From Nocardioides turkmenicus (GTDB lineage Bacteria; Actinomycetota; Actinomycetes; Propionibacteriales; Nocardioidaceae), in assembly GCF_011045035.1 (NCBI RefSeq), contig NZ_JAALAA010000002.1:186001-250000 (forward strand): a stretch of DNA of 64,000 nt, in the 5' to 3' direction. Positions 45,133 to 54,677 of the stretch are shown piece after piece (positions within the stretch are counted from its first letter, which is position 1; each line of letters opens with the position of its first letter). Made by a program: the position numbers and the translations under genes. The notes under the pieces were generated by a model. It was not told the origin of the DNA and did not search any database. It saw nothing but the letters and a program-made list of their open reading frames with translations.

Positions 45133-46558
45133 CCAGCTCCTGGGCGATCGGCAGATAGTTGCTGCGCACGACCGCGGGGTCGCGGTCGAGGATCTGCGCG
45201 AGCGCGTCGAGGATCTGGCCGACGGTCAGGTCGCCGTCGCAGGCCCCCGCGAAGGCCGCCTCGACCGTGTCCGCCTGGCGGGCGCGGCGCAGGCCACGCT
45301 GCTGGCGGAGGATGACGGTGCTGGGGTCCTCGGCGCCGGGCTGGCCGAGGGTCTCCTGCTGGACGTCCTCGGCGAGCACCAGCGTGGAGTCCTCGGCGAC
45401 CTCGATGCCGGCGGCCTCGCCCCAGGCCTTGAGTGCCGGTGCGATCGGCTGCTCGACGTCGTAGGGCCACTCGAGGAGCTCGCGCTTCGGGTTGGCGGTG
45501 TCGGTGCGGTGCAGGTTGATCCAGCCGAACCCGACGCCCTCGATCTTCTGCTGCTCGAACCACGACAGCCAGGTGTCGTAGCGGGTCAGGTAGTCCTCGG
45601 CGCCGTGGTGGCCGGAGTCCTTGAGCCAGAGCTCGACGTACGCCGCCGGGTCGAGCACCTCACGCTGGACCACGAACGCGTCGACGTCGTCGCCGAGCCA
45701 TCCCTCGAGACGGTCGTCCCACGGCTGGTCCTCGGAGATGATCCAGTTGCCCAGGATCTGACACCAGCCGTTCTCGGTCAGCATGCCCGGAGCGGCCCTG
45801 ACGATGTCCTCGACCACACGGTCTCCAGGAAGACCGGAGTCACGGTAGACGAGACGCTCACCGGTCGCCGGACTGATCACGAACGGCGGGTTGGTGGCGA
45901 TCAGGTCGAAGCGCTCGCCGGCGACGGGCTCGAAGAAGGACCCGTTGCGGACGTCGATCCGGTCGGCGACGTCGTTGAGCGCTGCGTTGAACGTGGTGAT
46001 CCACAGGGCTCGCTGGTTGACGTCGGTCGCGACCACCCGGTCGCTGTGGGTGGCGAGGTGGAGCGCCTGGACACCACAGCCGGTGCCGAGGTCGAGGGCG
46101 GTGCCGACCTGGTCACGGATGGTCAGCTGCGCGAGGGAGGTCGAGGCCGGGCTGATCCCGAGCACGTGCTCCGGGCCGACGCGCTGCGGGCCGCCGTCGA
46201 GCCCCGGCGTGAGGTCGGAGACGACCCAGAGGGTGGTGTCATCGGTGGCGTACGGACGTACGTCGAGGCGGGCCGCTACCTCACCGACCGACTGCTCCAG
46301 GATGCCCTCGACGGCGAGCCGGTCGACGAGACCAGGCAGAGCCGCTTCGGCGTGGTCCAAAGGGACGGTCGTCTGCAGCAGGAAGAGCCGGATGAGGGTC
46401 TCCAGCGGCGAGCCGCCGTGGGTACGCCGCCTGCCCGGCAACGTCTCGTTGCGGCTCAGCGCGCCATGGGCGATCGGGCCGAGCTGCTCGGCGACGGAGT
46501 CGTAGGAGAAGTCGGCCTGCTGGAGGGCGTCACGGAGCCGGTGCGGGAGGTCACTCAC
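45080..46558 (-). CDS. HemK-like class I methyltransferase with extended N and C regions
   Basis: A 492-residue protein. A winged-helix-like N-terminal region (about 1–140) precedes an AdoMet domain: motif I ALDLGTGCGVQAL, VVATDVNQRAL and the N6-adenine/glutamine methyltransferase motif NPPF in DLIATNPPFVIS. The C-terminal ~200 residues are a conserved actinobacterial extension. The NPPF motif indicates methylation of a planar amide or amine nitrogen in nucleic acid or protein. Convergent overlap (53 bp) with the previous gene. Confidence 0.78.
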   Translation of the reverse strand: MSDLPHRLRDALQQADFSYDSVAEQLGPIAHGALSRNETLPGRRRTHGGSPLETLIRLFLLQTTVPLDHAEAALPGLVDRLAVEGILEQSVGEVAARLDVRPYATDDTTLWVVSDLTPGLDGGPQRVGPEHVLGISPASTSLAQLTIRDQVGTALDLGTGCGVQALHLATHSDRVVATDVNQRALWITTFNAALNDVADRIDVRNGSFFEPVAGERFDLIATNPPFVISPATGERLVYRDSGLPGDRVVEDIVRAAPGMLTENGWCQILGNWIISEDQPWDDRLEGWLGDDVDAFVVQREVLDPAAYVELWLKDSGHHGAEDYLTRYDTWLSWFEQQKIEGVGFGWINLHRTDTANPKRELLEWPYDVEQPIAPALKAWGEAAGIEVAEDSTLVLAEDVQQETLGQPGAEDPSTVILRQQRGLRRARQADTVEAAFAGACDGDLTVGQILDALAQILDRDPAVVRSNYLPIAQELVSEGFLRPVPGTPGPAA

Positions 46559-46584
46559 ACCTGGAGCCTAATGGCCTGACTGGC

Positions 46585-46920
46585 TCAGCCCGCTGCCGCG
46601 CCCTCGGCGCTGGCGTGGATGTCGAAGACCTTGGCGAGGCCGGTGATCCGGAAGATCTTGAGCAGCCGCTCCTGCGTGCAGACGAGGCGGAGCATGCCGT
46701 CGTGCTGACGGACCTTCTTCAGGCCACCCACCAGGACGCCGAGGCCGGTCGAGTCGAGGAACTCCACGGCTTCGAGGTCGACGACGATGTCGTAGTGACC
46801 CCGGGCGACCAGCTCGGTGATCTTGTCCCTCAGCTTCGGCGCGGTATAGACGTCGATCTCGCCGCCCACGGCCACGACGGTGGCCGAGTCGAGCTCGCGA
46901 GTCGCAAGCGTCAGATCCAC
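46585..46920 (-). CDS. Anti-sigma factor antagonist (STAS)
   Basis: A 111-residue SpoIIAA-like protein, with [20 protein letters not shown] and the phosphorylatable Ser57 in [10 protein letters not shown]. It competes for an anti-sigma factor and frees the sigma factor when unphosphorylated. GTG 46920 is chosen because AGGAG lies 9 bp upstream; the longer frame in the same reading is leader. A sigma-B/F-like promoter is present upstream. Divergent from the helicase gene. Confidence 0.9.
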   Translation of the reverse strand: MDLTLATRELDSATVVAVGGEIDVYTAPKLRDKITELVARGHYDIVVDLEAVEFLDSTGLGVLVGGLKKVRQHDGMLRLVCTQERLLKIFRITGLAKVFDIHASAEGAAAG

Positions 46921-46955
46921 TTCGAAGTTCTCCTGCCAAGGAACGTGAGACAACT

Positions 46956-47011
46956 GACTCCGGTATCGAGCATCCTCGCGTCCGATACCCGGAGTCGATC
47001 GTAATGTAACC
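46956..47011 (-). promoter_or_regulatory. Sigma-F/B-type promoter and leader hairpin of the STAS gene
   Basis: On the minus strand GGTTAC (47006–47011) and GGGTAT (46985–46990) are 15 bp apart, close to the sigma-F/sigma-B consensus (GNNTN14–16GGGTAT). GACTCCGGTATCG (46956–46968) pairs with CGATACCCGGAGTC (46983–46996) with one bulge; it partly overlaps the –10, so it is either leader RNA or a DNA-binding palindrome. Confidence 0.5.
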
Positions 47012-47102
47012 ACGCCTCACCAGGATGCGCGCAAGAAACTCGCAACGTCATGCTCACGATGCGGGGCCACAAGCGTGATGCCCATCAGGATTCTGGGAGA
47101 AT

Positions 47103-49415
47103 ATGAACGTGTTGACGACAGCGACCGGTGATCTCATCCGCCGACTCGCTGACGTCCCGGGCCGCGAAGACCGGCTCGCTCACCTCGAGCAGGTTCCACC
47201 GCGGGAGGCTGTCTTCACCGACTGGCCGACGTGGGCGTCGCCGGATGTGGTCGAGGCATTCGTCGCTCGCGGGATCAAGCGTCCGTGGCAGCACCAGGCG
47301 GTCGCCGCCGAGGCTGCCCACGACGGCAGCCACGTGATCGTCTCGACCGGCACCGCCTCCGGCAAGTCGCTGGCATACCAGCTGCCCGCGCTGACCGCGA
47401 TCCGAGACGGACGGGGTCCACGTGGTGAGCGAGGCGCGAGCGTCCTCTACCTCGCCCCCACCAAGGCGCTCGCCCAGGACCAGCTGACCGGGCTGCGCGA
47501 GCTCGGCGTCGACGTCCGCGCGGTGACGCACGACGGCGACAGCACCCGCGAGCAGCGGGACTGGGCGCGCGACTACGGCGAGTACATCCTGACCAACCCC
47601 GACATGCTGCACCGGTCGCTGCTTCCCGGCCATCAGCGCTGGACGGCCTACTTCCGGTCGCTGCGCTACGTCGTCATCGACGAGTGCCACCACTACCGCG
47701 GCGTCTTCGGCGCGCACGTCTCGCACGTGCTCCGCCGGCTGCGCCGGATCTGCGCCCTCTACGGCTCGTCGCCGACGTTCATCCTGGCATCGGCGACGGT
47801 CGCCGAGCCGGCGACCGCCGGCGAGCGGCTCATCGGCCTCCCGGTACTGCCGGTGACGGCCGACGCCTCGCCGCGCGGCGAGCTCTCGATCGCGCTGTGG
47901 CAGCCGCCGCTGACGAGCCACGCCGGCGAGAACGGCGCTCCCGTACGCCGCGCCGCCTCCGCCGAGACCGCTGACCTCCTCGCAGACCTGGTCTCCTCGG
48001 ACGTACGCACGTTGGCCTTCGTACGCTCCCGGGTCGGCGCCGAGCAGGTCGCCATGACCGCAGCGACCGAGCTGGCCGAGGTCGACCCCTCGCTGCCGGG
48101 ACGGGTCACGTCCTATCGCGGCGGCTATCTGCCCGAGGAGCGGCGGGCGATCGAGGCGTCACTGCGGTCGGGCGAGCTGCTGGGGCTCGCGGCGACGAAC
48201 GCCCTCGAGCTCGGCATCGACATCAGCGGCCTGGACGCGGTGGTGCTGGCCGGCTATCCCGGCCGACGCTCTGCGTTCTGGCAGCAGATCGGACGCGCCG
48301 GCCGGGGAGCCGGCGACGCGCTCGGCATCCTGGTCGCCCGCGACGACCCGCTGGACACCTATCTCGTCACCCATCCGGAGGCGCTGCTCGGCCAACCGGT
48401 CGAGGCCACCGTCTTCGACCCCGGGAACCCGTACGTCGTCGGCCCTCACCTCTGCGCTGCGGCCCAGGAGCTTCCGCTGACGGAGCCGGACCTGCCGCTC
48501 TTCGGGCCGGACGCCCGGGAGATCCTGGACAACCTGGTCGCCTCAGGCCTGCTGCGCAAACGGCCTCGCGGCTGGTACTGGACCGACCGCCGACGCGCGG
48601 CCGATCTCGCCGACATCCGCTCCTCGGGCGGGTCCCAGGTGCAGCTGATCGAGGCCGAGACGGGCCGGGTCGTCGGCACGGTCGACGCAGCGAGCTCGCA
48701 CGCGAGCGCACATGCCGGCGCCGTCTACGTCCACCGTGGTGAGACCTATCTGGTGCACGAGCTCGACCTGGACGAGAACGTCGCCGTCATCTCCCGCGAC
48801 GACCCCGGCTACTCCACCTCTGCCCGGGAGATCACCGAGATCTCGATCGTCGCCGAGCGGGAGCAGGTCGCCTGGGGAGAGTGCCGGCTCGCCTACGGCG
48901 ACGTCGACGTCACCCACCAGGTCGTCTCCTTCCTGCGCCGACGACAGCCGAGCGGCGAGGTGCTGGGCGAGGAGCTCCTCGACCTGCCCGAACGTACGCT
49001 GCGCACCTCTGCCGTCTGGTGGACCGTCCCCGCATCGGCTCTCGAGGCCGCCGGCTTGGAGAAGGCGGACATCCCGGGCGCCGCGCATGCTGCCGAGCAC
49101 TGCTCGATCGGGCTGCTCCCGCTGATCGCCACCTGTGACCGATGGGACATCGGTGGCGTCAGCACCGCCTCCCACCCGGACACCGGCATGCTCACCGTCT
49201 TCGTCTACGACGGTCATCCGGGCGGGGCCGGGTTCGCCGAGCGCGGTTTCCGTGCCGCCCGGGAGTGGCTGGGTGCCACCTTGGAGACCATCGAGGCCTG
49301 CGAGTGCGATGACGGCTGCCCGTCGTGCGTGCAGTCGCCCAAGTGCGGCAACCAGAACAACCCGCTCGACAAGCAAGGCGCGATCGTGTTGTTGCGTTTG
49401 CTTCTCGATGAATAG
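47103..49415 (+). CDS. MrfA/YprA-type SF2 helicase with DUF1998
   Basis: A 770-residue DEAD/DEAH helicase. Walker A GTASGKS (83–89), Walker B DECHH (193–197), SAT motif and the C-terminal DUF1998 domain with four Cys in CECDDGCPSC and SPKC (about 735–755). This matches MrfA, the Bacillus mitomycin C repair helicase, and mycobacterial Rv3649. Unwinds DNA in the 3' to 5' direction in the characterised relatives. It lies beside the Tad locus, as in the helicase/secretion neighbourhood. Confidence 0.9.
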   Translation: MNVLTTATGDLIRRLADVPGREDRLAHLEQVPPREAVFTDWPTWASPDVVEAFVARGIKRPWQHQAVAAEAAHDGSHVIVSTGTASGKSLAYQLPALTAIRDGRGPRGERGASVLYLAPTKALAQDQLTGLRELGVDVRAVTHDGDSTREQRDWARDYGEYILTNPDMLHRSLLPGHQRWTAYFRSLRYVVIDECHHYRGVFGAHVSHVLRRLRRICALYGSSPTFILASATVAEPATAGERLIGLPVLPVTADASPRGELSIALWQPPLTSHAGENGAPVRRAASAETADLLADLVSSDVRTLAFVRSRVGAEQVAMTAATELAEVDPSLPGRVTSYRGGYLPEERRAIEASLRSGELLGLAATNALELGIDISGLDAVVLAGYPGRRSAFWQQIGRAGRGAGDALGILVARDDPLDTYLVTHPEALLGQPVEATVFDPGNPYVVGPHLCAAAQELPLTEPDLPLFGPDAREILDNLVASGLLRKRPRGWYWTDRRRAADLADIRSSGGSQVQLIEAETGRVVGTVDAASSHASAHAGAVYVHRGETYLVHELDLDENVAVISRDDPGYSTSAREITEISIVAEREQVAWGECRLAYGDVDVTHQVVSFLRRRQPSGEVLGEELLDLPERTLRTSAVWWTVPASALEAAGLEKADIPGAAHAAEHCSIGLLPLIATCDRWDIGGVSTASHPDTGMLTVFVYDGHPGGAGFAERGFRAAREWLGATLETIEACECDDGCPSCVQSPKCGNQNNPLDKQGAIVLLRLLLDE

Positions 49416-49430
49416 GCCTACTCTGGGTAA

Positions 49431-49730
49431 ATGTTGATCTTGGGCCTTGTGCTGATCGTCGTCGCCGCAGTCCTCATCGTTCTGGGTCTCTTCACCACCG
49501 GTAACGGTGATCTCGACGATCCGACCGCAACCCTTCTCGGTCTCCCCGTCGGCTCGACCACGATCTTCGTGATCGGCCTCATCGCGGGCGTGCTTCTCCT
49601 CTTCGGCCTCTCGCTCACCAAGTGGGGCGGCAAGCTCCAGGCGAAGGCCATGAAGGAGAAGCGCCAGATGCGAAAGCTGGCCAAGTCGCTGCAGGACGTC
49701 ACGCCGGACTCGAAGGACGACGACAACTAG
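49431..49730 (+). CDS. Small two-helix membrane protein
   Basis: A 99-residue protein with two membrane segments (about 2–22 and 43–65) and a basic, then acidic, cytosolic tail. ATG 49431 is used. Found 15 bp after the helicase gene, so co-transcribed; function unknown. Convergent with the TadE-like gene, with no gap (ends 49730, next ends 49731). Confidence 0.7.
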   Translation: MLILGLVLIVVAAVLIVLGLFTTGNGDLDDPTATLLGLPVGSTTIFVIGLIAGVLLLFGLSLTKWGGKLQAKAMKEKRQMRKLAKSLQDVTPDSKDDDN

Positions 49731-50096
49731 TCAGGGCGACCCGGTCGGGCCTGCCCTCGCCTCGGCGACCGGATCACCCGGCTGGCCGAGCCAGTGCGGT
49801 CCCTCGACCCGAACCGTGACGGTGACGTCCTCGCCCGCGATCTCGCACGACTCCAACGTGGCTCCGTTGCGACCGGCGATGGCCGCTGCCGCGGCGCACG
49901 CGTCCTCGGAGACCTGAAGCGCATCGGCCCCGGCCAACGCCGCCAGATCGGCCGCGGACTGGGCGGTGCGGTGAGCCACGAAGATCGCGCCCACCACACC
50001 CAGCGCCGCACCGAGGAAGAGCAGCAGCCCGATCGCACCGACGGCGAACGGCGCCGCCGACCCGCGTTCGCCCTGACCGCGCCGGATCGCGATCAC
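49731..50096 (-). CDS. TadE-like protein (helicase/secretion neighbourhood)
   Basis: A 121-residue protein. It has the RGSAAPFAVGAIGLLLFLGAA N-terminal membrane helix (about 11–33) and an exported domain with a Cys pair (DACAAA, LESCEI). The name follows the Rv3654c group, minor pilin-like proteins at this conserved position. GTG 50096 overlaps the TadE stop by 4 bp. Probably a Tad pilus minor subunit exported by TadA/B/C. Confidence 0.8.
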   Translation of the reverse strand: MIAIRRGQGERGSAAPFAVGAIGLLLFLGAALGVVGAIFVAHRTAQSAADLAALAGADALQVSEDACAAAAAIAGRNGATLESCEIAGEDVTVTVRVEGPHWLGQPGDPVAEARAGPTGSP

Positions 50097-50500
50097 TGCT
50101 CCCCCTGCGCGGTGTCCTGAGCCTGTCGAAGGGTCGCCTCGGTCGCGGCGACGGCCTCGCCACGAACGGTCACGCCCGGCATCCAGCGGAAGATCCCGCC
50201 GGGCCCGGTGACCCGGGCCTGCGCCGAGGCGACGACCTCCTCGGCACCCGCGCTGACAGTCACCCGGGTGCCCGCAGGCCCGACCCGACGTCCGCGGGCA
50301 GCGGCGGAGCCGCTGTCGTCGCCGCGAGCCACCGCCCGCGCGGTCTCCCGGGCGGCGTCGACCACCTGGATCTGTGCGGCACCTACCGACAGCAACCACA
50401 CCAGCCCGATGGTCACCGCCACCAGCAGCGGGATCACCATCACCAGCTCTGCGGTGGCGGCGCCACGCTCGTCCTTCCCGCCCCGCTGCCCACGGACCAC
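50093..50500 (-). CDS. TadE-family pseudopilin-like protein
   Basis: A 135-residue protein with the TadE motif RGAATAELVMVIPLLVAVTIG (helix about 13–37), where the conserved Glu of prepilin-like proteins is E18. The C-terminal tail is unusual: it ends in TLRQAQDTAQGEQ, encoded by a widely dispersed short repeat, so the tail may have been added by repeat insertion. GTG 50500 start. Equivalent to Rv3655c. Confidence 0.8.
   Translation of the reverse strand: MVRGQRGGKDERGAATAELVMVIPLLVAVTIGLVWLLSVGAAQIQVVDAARETARAVARGDDSGSAAARGRRVGPAGTRVTVSAGAEEVVASAQARVTGPGGIFRWMPGVTVRGEAVAATEATLRQAQDTAQGEQ
50114..50132. repeat. Dispersed short repeat inside the TadE gene
   Basis: GTCCTGAGCCTGTCGAAGG is the short palindromic-type sequence found scattered in many high-GC genomes, mostly between genes. 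Here it is in frame and encodes the last few residues of the TadE protein. Only one copy is in the window. Confidence 0.45.
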
Positions 50501-50503
50501 GGC

Positions 50504-50680
50504 TCAGATCCCCAGCAGGCCGAGGACGTGCTGGAACAGCCGGTTGAGCAGGTCGTTGCCGAAGCCGCCGGTGAGCAGCTTGTAGAGCAGTCCGGCGAGC
50601 CCGGCCCCCGCTGCCGTGCCGACGGCGTATTCAGCCGTGGTGATCCCCTTCTCGTTCTTCCGAAGATGTGCCTTGGCCAT
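50504..50680 (-). CDS. DUF4244 Flp-type pilin
   Basis: A 58-residue pilin too short for usual ORF limits. The sequence KGITTAEYAVGTAAGAG is the Flp/DUF4244 signature, with the prepilin glycine–hydrophobic stretch and Glu17. It continues in a hydrophobic helix (GLAGLLYKLLTGGFG) and a short C-terminus. ATG 50680 to TGA 50504–50506; purine-rich AGAGAGG is about 7 bp upstream. Major Tad pilin, equal to Rv3656c; the start of the pilin transcription unit. Confidence 0.88.
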   Translation of the reverse strand: MAKAHLRKNEKGITTAEYAVGTAAGAGLAGLLYKLLTGGFGNDLLNRLFQHVLGLLGI

Positions 50681-50772
50681 GGTTGGTCCTCTCTGGTCGA
50701 TGGCCGTCCGTACGGCCGTTCAGGGACGACGATGGCCCGCTCCACCGACATTCGCGACCGCCATGTCGCGGT

Positions 50773-50820
50773 CTGTGGACAACCCGGTCCCGAACCCGCC
50801 TTGTGGATGGAAATCGGCCC
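50773..50820 (-). promoter_or_regulatory. Shared upstream element, copy A (pilin unit)
   Basis: A 48-bp element upstream of the pilin gene, 41 of 48 positions identical to 54678–54725 in the same orientation. It contains TTGTCCACAG on the minus strand, the high-GC DnaA-box form, and a second partial box (ATCCACAA). Located 93 bp before the pilin start. Confidence 0.6.
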
Positions 50821-50839
50821 GTTGATCAGGGAAAACAGA

Positions 50840-50917
50840 ACCGCCGAAAGGTCACCTTCGTCGGTCGAGATGGCAGTCCGCTGCCATCTCGACCGACGTG
50901 GGTGACGTCTCGGCGGT
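50840..50917 (-). terminator. 31-bp-stem hairpin at the end of tadC
   Basis: Three nested perfect stems: ACCGCCGA/TCGGCGGT (50840–50847/50910–50917), GTCACC/GGTGAC (50851–50856/50901–50906) and GTCGGTCGAGATGGCAG/CTGCCATCTCGACCGAC (50860–50876/50881–50897) with a 4-nt loop and 3×3 internal loops. On the minus strand TCTGTTTT follows. It overlaps the last base of the tadC stop codon. Confidence 0.85.
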
Positions 50918-51633
50918 CAGATACCGAGGTTGGCGAGAAGTCCGCCGACGACCGGGACGACGCCCAGAAGCAGGAAGGCGGGCAGGAGGCAGATGCCGAG
51001 CGGTACGGCGGCCTTGACGCCCACCGCGCGAGCACGGTCCTCGACCTCGGCCCGGGCGTTCCTGGTCAGGTCGTCGGCGAGCCGCTCGACGGTGGTGGCG
51101 ACCGGGGCGCCGGTCGCCTGGGCCCGGGCCAGGGCCCGGCCCAGCGGTGCCAGCGCGGGATCGTCCACCAGTGTGCGCCAGGTCTTCTCCGGGTCGGCTC
51201 CCAGGTGGAGCCGGGACGCCGCCGGCAGGAGTCGCGCGGCCGCCGGCCCGGGGAGCGCCGCTGCCACCGCCACCAGGGCCTCGGCAGGCGCGGCACCGGA
51301 GGAGAGTGCGACGGAGAGGAGGCGTACCAGAGCAGGGAGCTCCGCCTTCGCCGCCTCACGTTCGCGCCGGACCTCGGTCGGCTCGACCCGTCCGATGACC
51401 AGCCAGCAGACAGCACCTGTCGGGGCTGCGAGCACGGCACCCACAGCACCCCCGACGAACACGTAGACGGCGACAGCGGCGAGGAGCGCGAGCACCAGCC
51501 GCCACCGCATCATCCAGCCGTCCGGGCCGGCCCGATTCTCGACGGCCAGGACAGTGCCGGGAAGAGGTGTGACCGGTGCCGGGAGGAGCGCGGCTGCCAG
51601 TCCGAGCGCAACCGCTGCGAGCCAGATGCTCAT
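50917..51633 (-). CDS. TadC-like type II secretion system F protein
   Basis: A 238-residue inner-membrane platform protein. Hydrophobic helices (about 2–20, 43–75, 205–238) flank a T2SSF domain with [22 protein letters not shown]. With TadB it forms the platform for pilus assembly. ATG 51633 overlaps the TadB stop by 4 bp. Equals Rv3657c. The large hairpin begins at its stop. Confidence 0.82.
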   Translation of the reverse strand: MSIWLAAVALGLAAALLPAPVTPLPGTVLAVENRAGPDGWMMRWRLVLALLAAVAVYVFVGGAVGAVLAAPTGAVCWLVIGRVEPTEVRREREAAKAELPALVRLLSVALSSGAAPAEALVAVAAALPGPAAARLLPAASRLHLGADPEKTWRTLVDDPALAPLGRALARAQATGAPVATTVERLADDLTRNARAEVEDRARAVGVKAAVPLGICLLPAFLLLGVVPVVGGLLANLGI

Positions 51634-52403
51634 CGCGCCTCGACCCCGCGCGCGATGCCTTCGATCCACCACAGCCCGAGCCAGCCGAGCAGCAGTCCGA
51701 GCCCGAGACACCCCAGGCCCACCGGCGACCCGAAGAGGAACGCCAACGGGTCGCCGCCGACCCCGCTGCCCATCGCCAGGGCCGCCACCGGCAGCCCCGC
51801 GATCAGCCGGGCGGTGGAGCGGGCGGAGCCGAGCTCACCATCGACGACCCGCTGGGTGGCAGCCGCCGCCCGCAGGTCGAGCGCGACCCGGTCGAGCGCG
51901 TCGGCGAGACCGCTCCCGGTCTGGTGGGCGATCTGCCAGGCCGCGGCGACCACGCGGAGCGAACCTGCTCCGGGGACCTCGGCGACCTTCCGCCAGGCCG
52001 CGGGGACGTCCGACCCCATCCGCTGCGCCTCCGCGACCGGCTCGATCACCGGCCACTCCGTGGCGAGCTGTGACAGCGCCGGCCCGGGTGGATGCCCCGC
52101 GGCCAGCTCGGCGGCCATCTGCTCGCAGGCCTCCACCACCCGCTCAGCCGTACGTCCCGCCTCGATCCGTTCGCGGCGCCGCCGCCACAGGGCGACACCG
52201 CCGAAGGTGGCGATCCCGAGCAGGACGGCCGCGACGACCGCCCTGCCCGGGAAGACGATGGGGATGAGGACGACCAGCAGGAACGACCATCTCGGCAACC
52301 GCCACGCACGCGCGCGGGATCCGACGGCGGCCCGCGGGCGGACCATCAACGCCGCCGCGGCACCGGCCAGGCAGGCGACCAGCCCGAGCGCCGCCCCGTT
52401 CAC
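51630..52403 (-). CDS. TadB-like type II secretion system F protein
   Basis: A 257-residue platform protein with N-terminal helices (about 5–24, 42–72), a cytosolic T2SSF domain ([22 protein letters not shown], then [17 protein letters not shown]) and C-terminal helices. Pairs with TadC. GTG 52403 overlaps tadA by 4 bp. Equals Rv3658c. Confidence 0.82.
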   Translation of the reverse strand: MNGAALGLVACLAGAAAALMVRPRAAVGSRARAWRLPRWSFLLVVLIPIVFPGRAVVAAVLLGIATFGGVALWRRRRERIEAGRTAERVVEACEQMAAELAAGHPPGPALSQLATEWPVIEPVAEAQRMGSDVPAAWRKVAEVPGAGSLRVVAAAWQIAHQTGSGLADALDRVALDLRAAAATQRVVDGELGSARSTARLIAGLPVAALAMGSGVGGDPLAFLFGSPVGLGCLGLGLLLGWLGLWWIEGIARGVEAR

Positions 52404-53575
52404 CGGTCCGCTCCCAGCAGCGCGTCGAGCCGACCCGAGGCCGGTCCCTCGACCACCTCGCCGTCGGCGGCGACCGAGCAGGCGGCCTCCATCCGGACCA
52501 GCCCGTCGGGTCCGCGGGACGGGACCGCGATCTCGGTGAGCACCCGGCGGCCGTCACGACGCCGCAGATGCACCACGACGTCGACCCCGGAGGCGAACTG
52601 GCTGTGCGCTGCCTCCCGGCCGAGTCCGGCCGCGAGCGCCAACGCCTCCACCCGCGCCGGGACATCGGCGGCGGAGTTGGCGTGGAGCGTGCCGCAGCCG
52701 CCTTCGTGGCCCGTGTTCAGCGCGGCGAGGAGGTCGACGACCTCGGCACCGCGCACCTCCCCCACGACCAGCCGGTCCGGCCGCATCCTGAGGGCCTGAC
52801 GGACCAGCGTGTGGAGCTCCACGGCACCCGCGGCCTCGATGTTGGCCGGGCGGGCCTCGAGGCCGACCACGTGCGGATGGTCCGGGCGCAGCTCGGAGGC
52901 GTCCTCGACCAGCACCAGCCGCTCCTCGGCGGGCACCAGCGACAGCAGCGAGGCCAGCAGGGTGGTCTTGCCGGTGCCCGTGCCTCCGGAGACGAGGAAG
53001 GCGGCACGCGCCAGCACCAGCCGCCGCAGCAGATCCGCCACGAACGGAACGACCATCCCCGAGGATTCCAGCTCGGAGAGCGTGAACGCTCGCGCCGACG
53101 GCACCCGCAGCGAGATGACCGTGCCGGGTCGCGCCAGCGGCGCGAGCACCGCATGGAACCGACTGCCGTCGCCCAGCCTCAGATCCACATAGGGCGAGGC
53201 GTCGTCCAGGCGGCGGCCGGCACCGGCCGCCAGCCGCTGGGCGAGGCGTCGGACCGCGTCGTCGTCGGGGAAGGCGACCGGGGCGGGCTCCAGGCCGGAG
53301 CCGCGGTCGATGAAGACCTGGTCGGGACCGTTGACGAGGACGTCGGTCACCCCGGGCAGCCGCAGCAGCGGCTCCAGCGGTCCGGCGCCGACCACGTCGC
53401 GGCGCAACATTTCGTAGACGCCGAGGACGGTCGCGTCACCGACGATCCGCCCTTCGGCGCGGAGCGCCTCCTGGACCCGGTGAGGGGTGAGCTCGCCCGG
53501 CGTACGCGCCAGGTGATCGCGGACCAGGTCGACGACCTGAGGCGCGATGTCGACGGCCCCGACGACGCCGATCAT
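52400..53575 (-). CDS. tadA: TadA/CpaF-type secretion ATPase
   Basis: A 391-residue secretion ATPase. It has an N-terminal helical domain (1–70), then [21 protein letters not shown], the Asp box, Walker A GGTGTGKT (197–204), Walker B-like [11 protein letters not shown], the His box [20 protein letters not shown] and the [21 protein letters not shown] segment. It powers Tad pilus assembly. Equals Rv3659c; overlaps ssd by 4 bp. Confidence 0.9.
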   Translation of the reverse strand: MIGVVGAVDIAPQVVDLVRDHLARTPGELTPHRVQEALRAEGRIVGDATVLGVYEMLRRDVVGAGPLEPLLRLPGVTDVLVNGPDQVFIDRGSGLEPAPVAFPDDDAVRRLAQRLAAGAGRRLDDASPYVDLRLGDGSRFHAVLAPLARPGTVISLRVPSARAFTLSELESSGMVVPFVADLLRRLVLARAAFLVSGGTGTGKTTLLASLLSLVPAEERLVLVEDASELRPDHPHVVGLEARPANIEAAGAVELHTLVRQALRMRPDRLVVGEVRGAEVVDLLAALNTGHEGGCGTLHANSAADVPARVEALALAAGLGREAAHSQFASGVDVVVHLRRRDGRRVLTEIAVPSRGPDGLVRMEAACSVAADGEVVEGPASGRLDALLGADR

Positions 53576-54627
53576 GCCGCCACCATCCCGCTCCGGAGCC
53601 GGCAGCGTGTCAGCACCTCGGCCGCCGCACGAGCCAGCGGCGCTCGCTTGGAGCGGATCGGCCCGAGGCCCAGGTCGATGGCCTCCGAGAGCCCGCGCTG
53701 ATCCGACATGGAGGCGATGACCGGAAGACCGAGCGCCCGCCCGACCGCCTCCGGCTCGGCAGCGCGGCCGCGGACGACGACCTGCACCCGGTCACGTTCG
53801 GGAAGCCGCGAGATCAGCCGCGCGGCGGACGCCGTCCCAGTGACATTCCCCCGGACGACGACCAGGACGATGTCGCATCCGGTCAGCAGCGCCTCCGCCG
53901 CCGGATCCGGCTGGCGGGGCAGGTCGACCACGACCAGATCGTGTCCTCGCCGGGCCGCCGCGAGCACCTCACGCACGACCTCCGGGCGAGGCGGCGTGAC
54001 CTCGCCGCTCGGCCATCCCAGCAGGCCCAACGACCCGACGTGCGGCACCGCCTCCCGCAGCGCCCGGGCCCCCAGCCGACCGGCGGTCTGACCGAGATCG
54101 CCCCAGGTCACCCCGGGCATCTCGTCGAGACCGAGCACCCGGCCGGCTCCGGGCCCGAGCCGGTCGGCGTCGACCAGCAGCGTCGGTCCGCGGTCGGCTC
54201 CCAGGCTGGCCAGGGCCGCGGCGTACGTCGTCGCGCCGGCACCACCCGACCCGGCCAGCACGCCGACGACCATGCCGTCGCCGCCCTCCCCGTCACCGAC
54301 ATCGGCGAACAGCCCGGCGACCACGGTCTCGGCCGAGGGCAGCTCCAGCAGCGTCTCCGCGCCCACCTCCAGCGCCGCGCGGAGCAGCGGCTCGCCGGTG
54401 GAGCCCCAGCCCACGACGTACACCCCGTCTCTTCTGGGTGGACGCAGCGACGCCACCTCTGCCAGGAGGTCCGCGCCGACGAGGATCAGGGGTGGTCGCT
54501 GCCATCGGCGCAGGGCGCCGACGGCATCGGGGCACTCCTCGACGGTGACGCCCGAGGCAGCGGCCAGGCGAGCCGCCTCAGCGGCCAGCAACGAGTCCGA
54601 CGTGATGACGAGAGGTTCCGAGGTCAT
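53572..54627 (-). CDS. Ssd/CpaE-like ATPase (septum site/pilus localisation)
   Basis: A 351-residue protein. An N-terminal receiver-like region (1–110) is followed by a deviant Walker A GSGGAGATT and a ParA/MinD-type domain (TLLVDADRLGPG, LVVVDLPRQPDPAAEALL). The Lys of the Walker A is absent at the first position, as in the mycobacterial Ssd group. It probably localises the Tad machinery at the cell pole or septum. First gene of the tad operon; element B lies 50 bp upstream. Confidence 0.85.
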   Translation of the reverse strand: MTSEPLVITSDSLLAAEAARLAAASGVTVEECPDAVGALRRWQRPPLILVGADLLAEVASLRPPRRDGVYVVGWGSTGEPLLRAALEVGAETLLELPSAETVVAGLFADVGDGEGGDGMVVGVLAGSGGAGATTYAAALASLGADRGPTLLVDADRLGPGAGRVLGLDEMPGVTWGDLGQTAGRLGARALREAVPHVGSLGLLGWPSGEVTPPRPEVVREVLAAARRGHDLVVVDLPRQPDPAAEALLTGCDIVLVVVRGNVTGTASAARLISRLPERDRVQVVVRGRAAEPEAVGRALGLPVIASMSDQRGLSEAIDLGLGPIRSKRAPLARAAAEVLTRCRLRSGMVAA

Positions 54628-54677
54628 GGCAGCAGGATCCGCCGAGCCACAGACGATTCCACGCGCAAATCCGGGGG

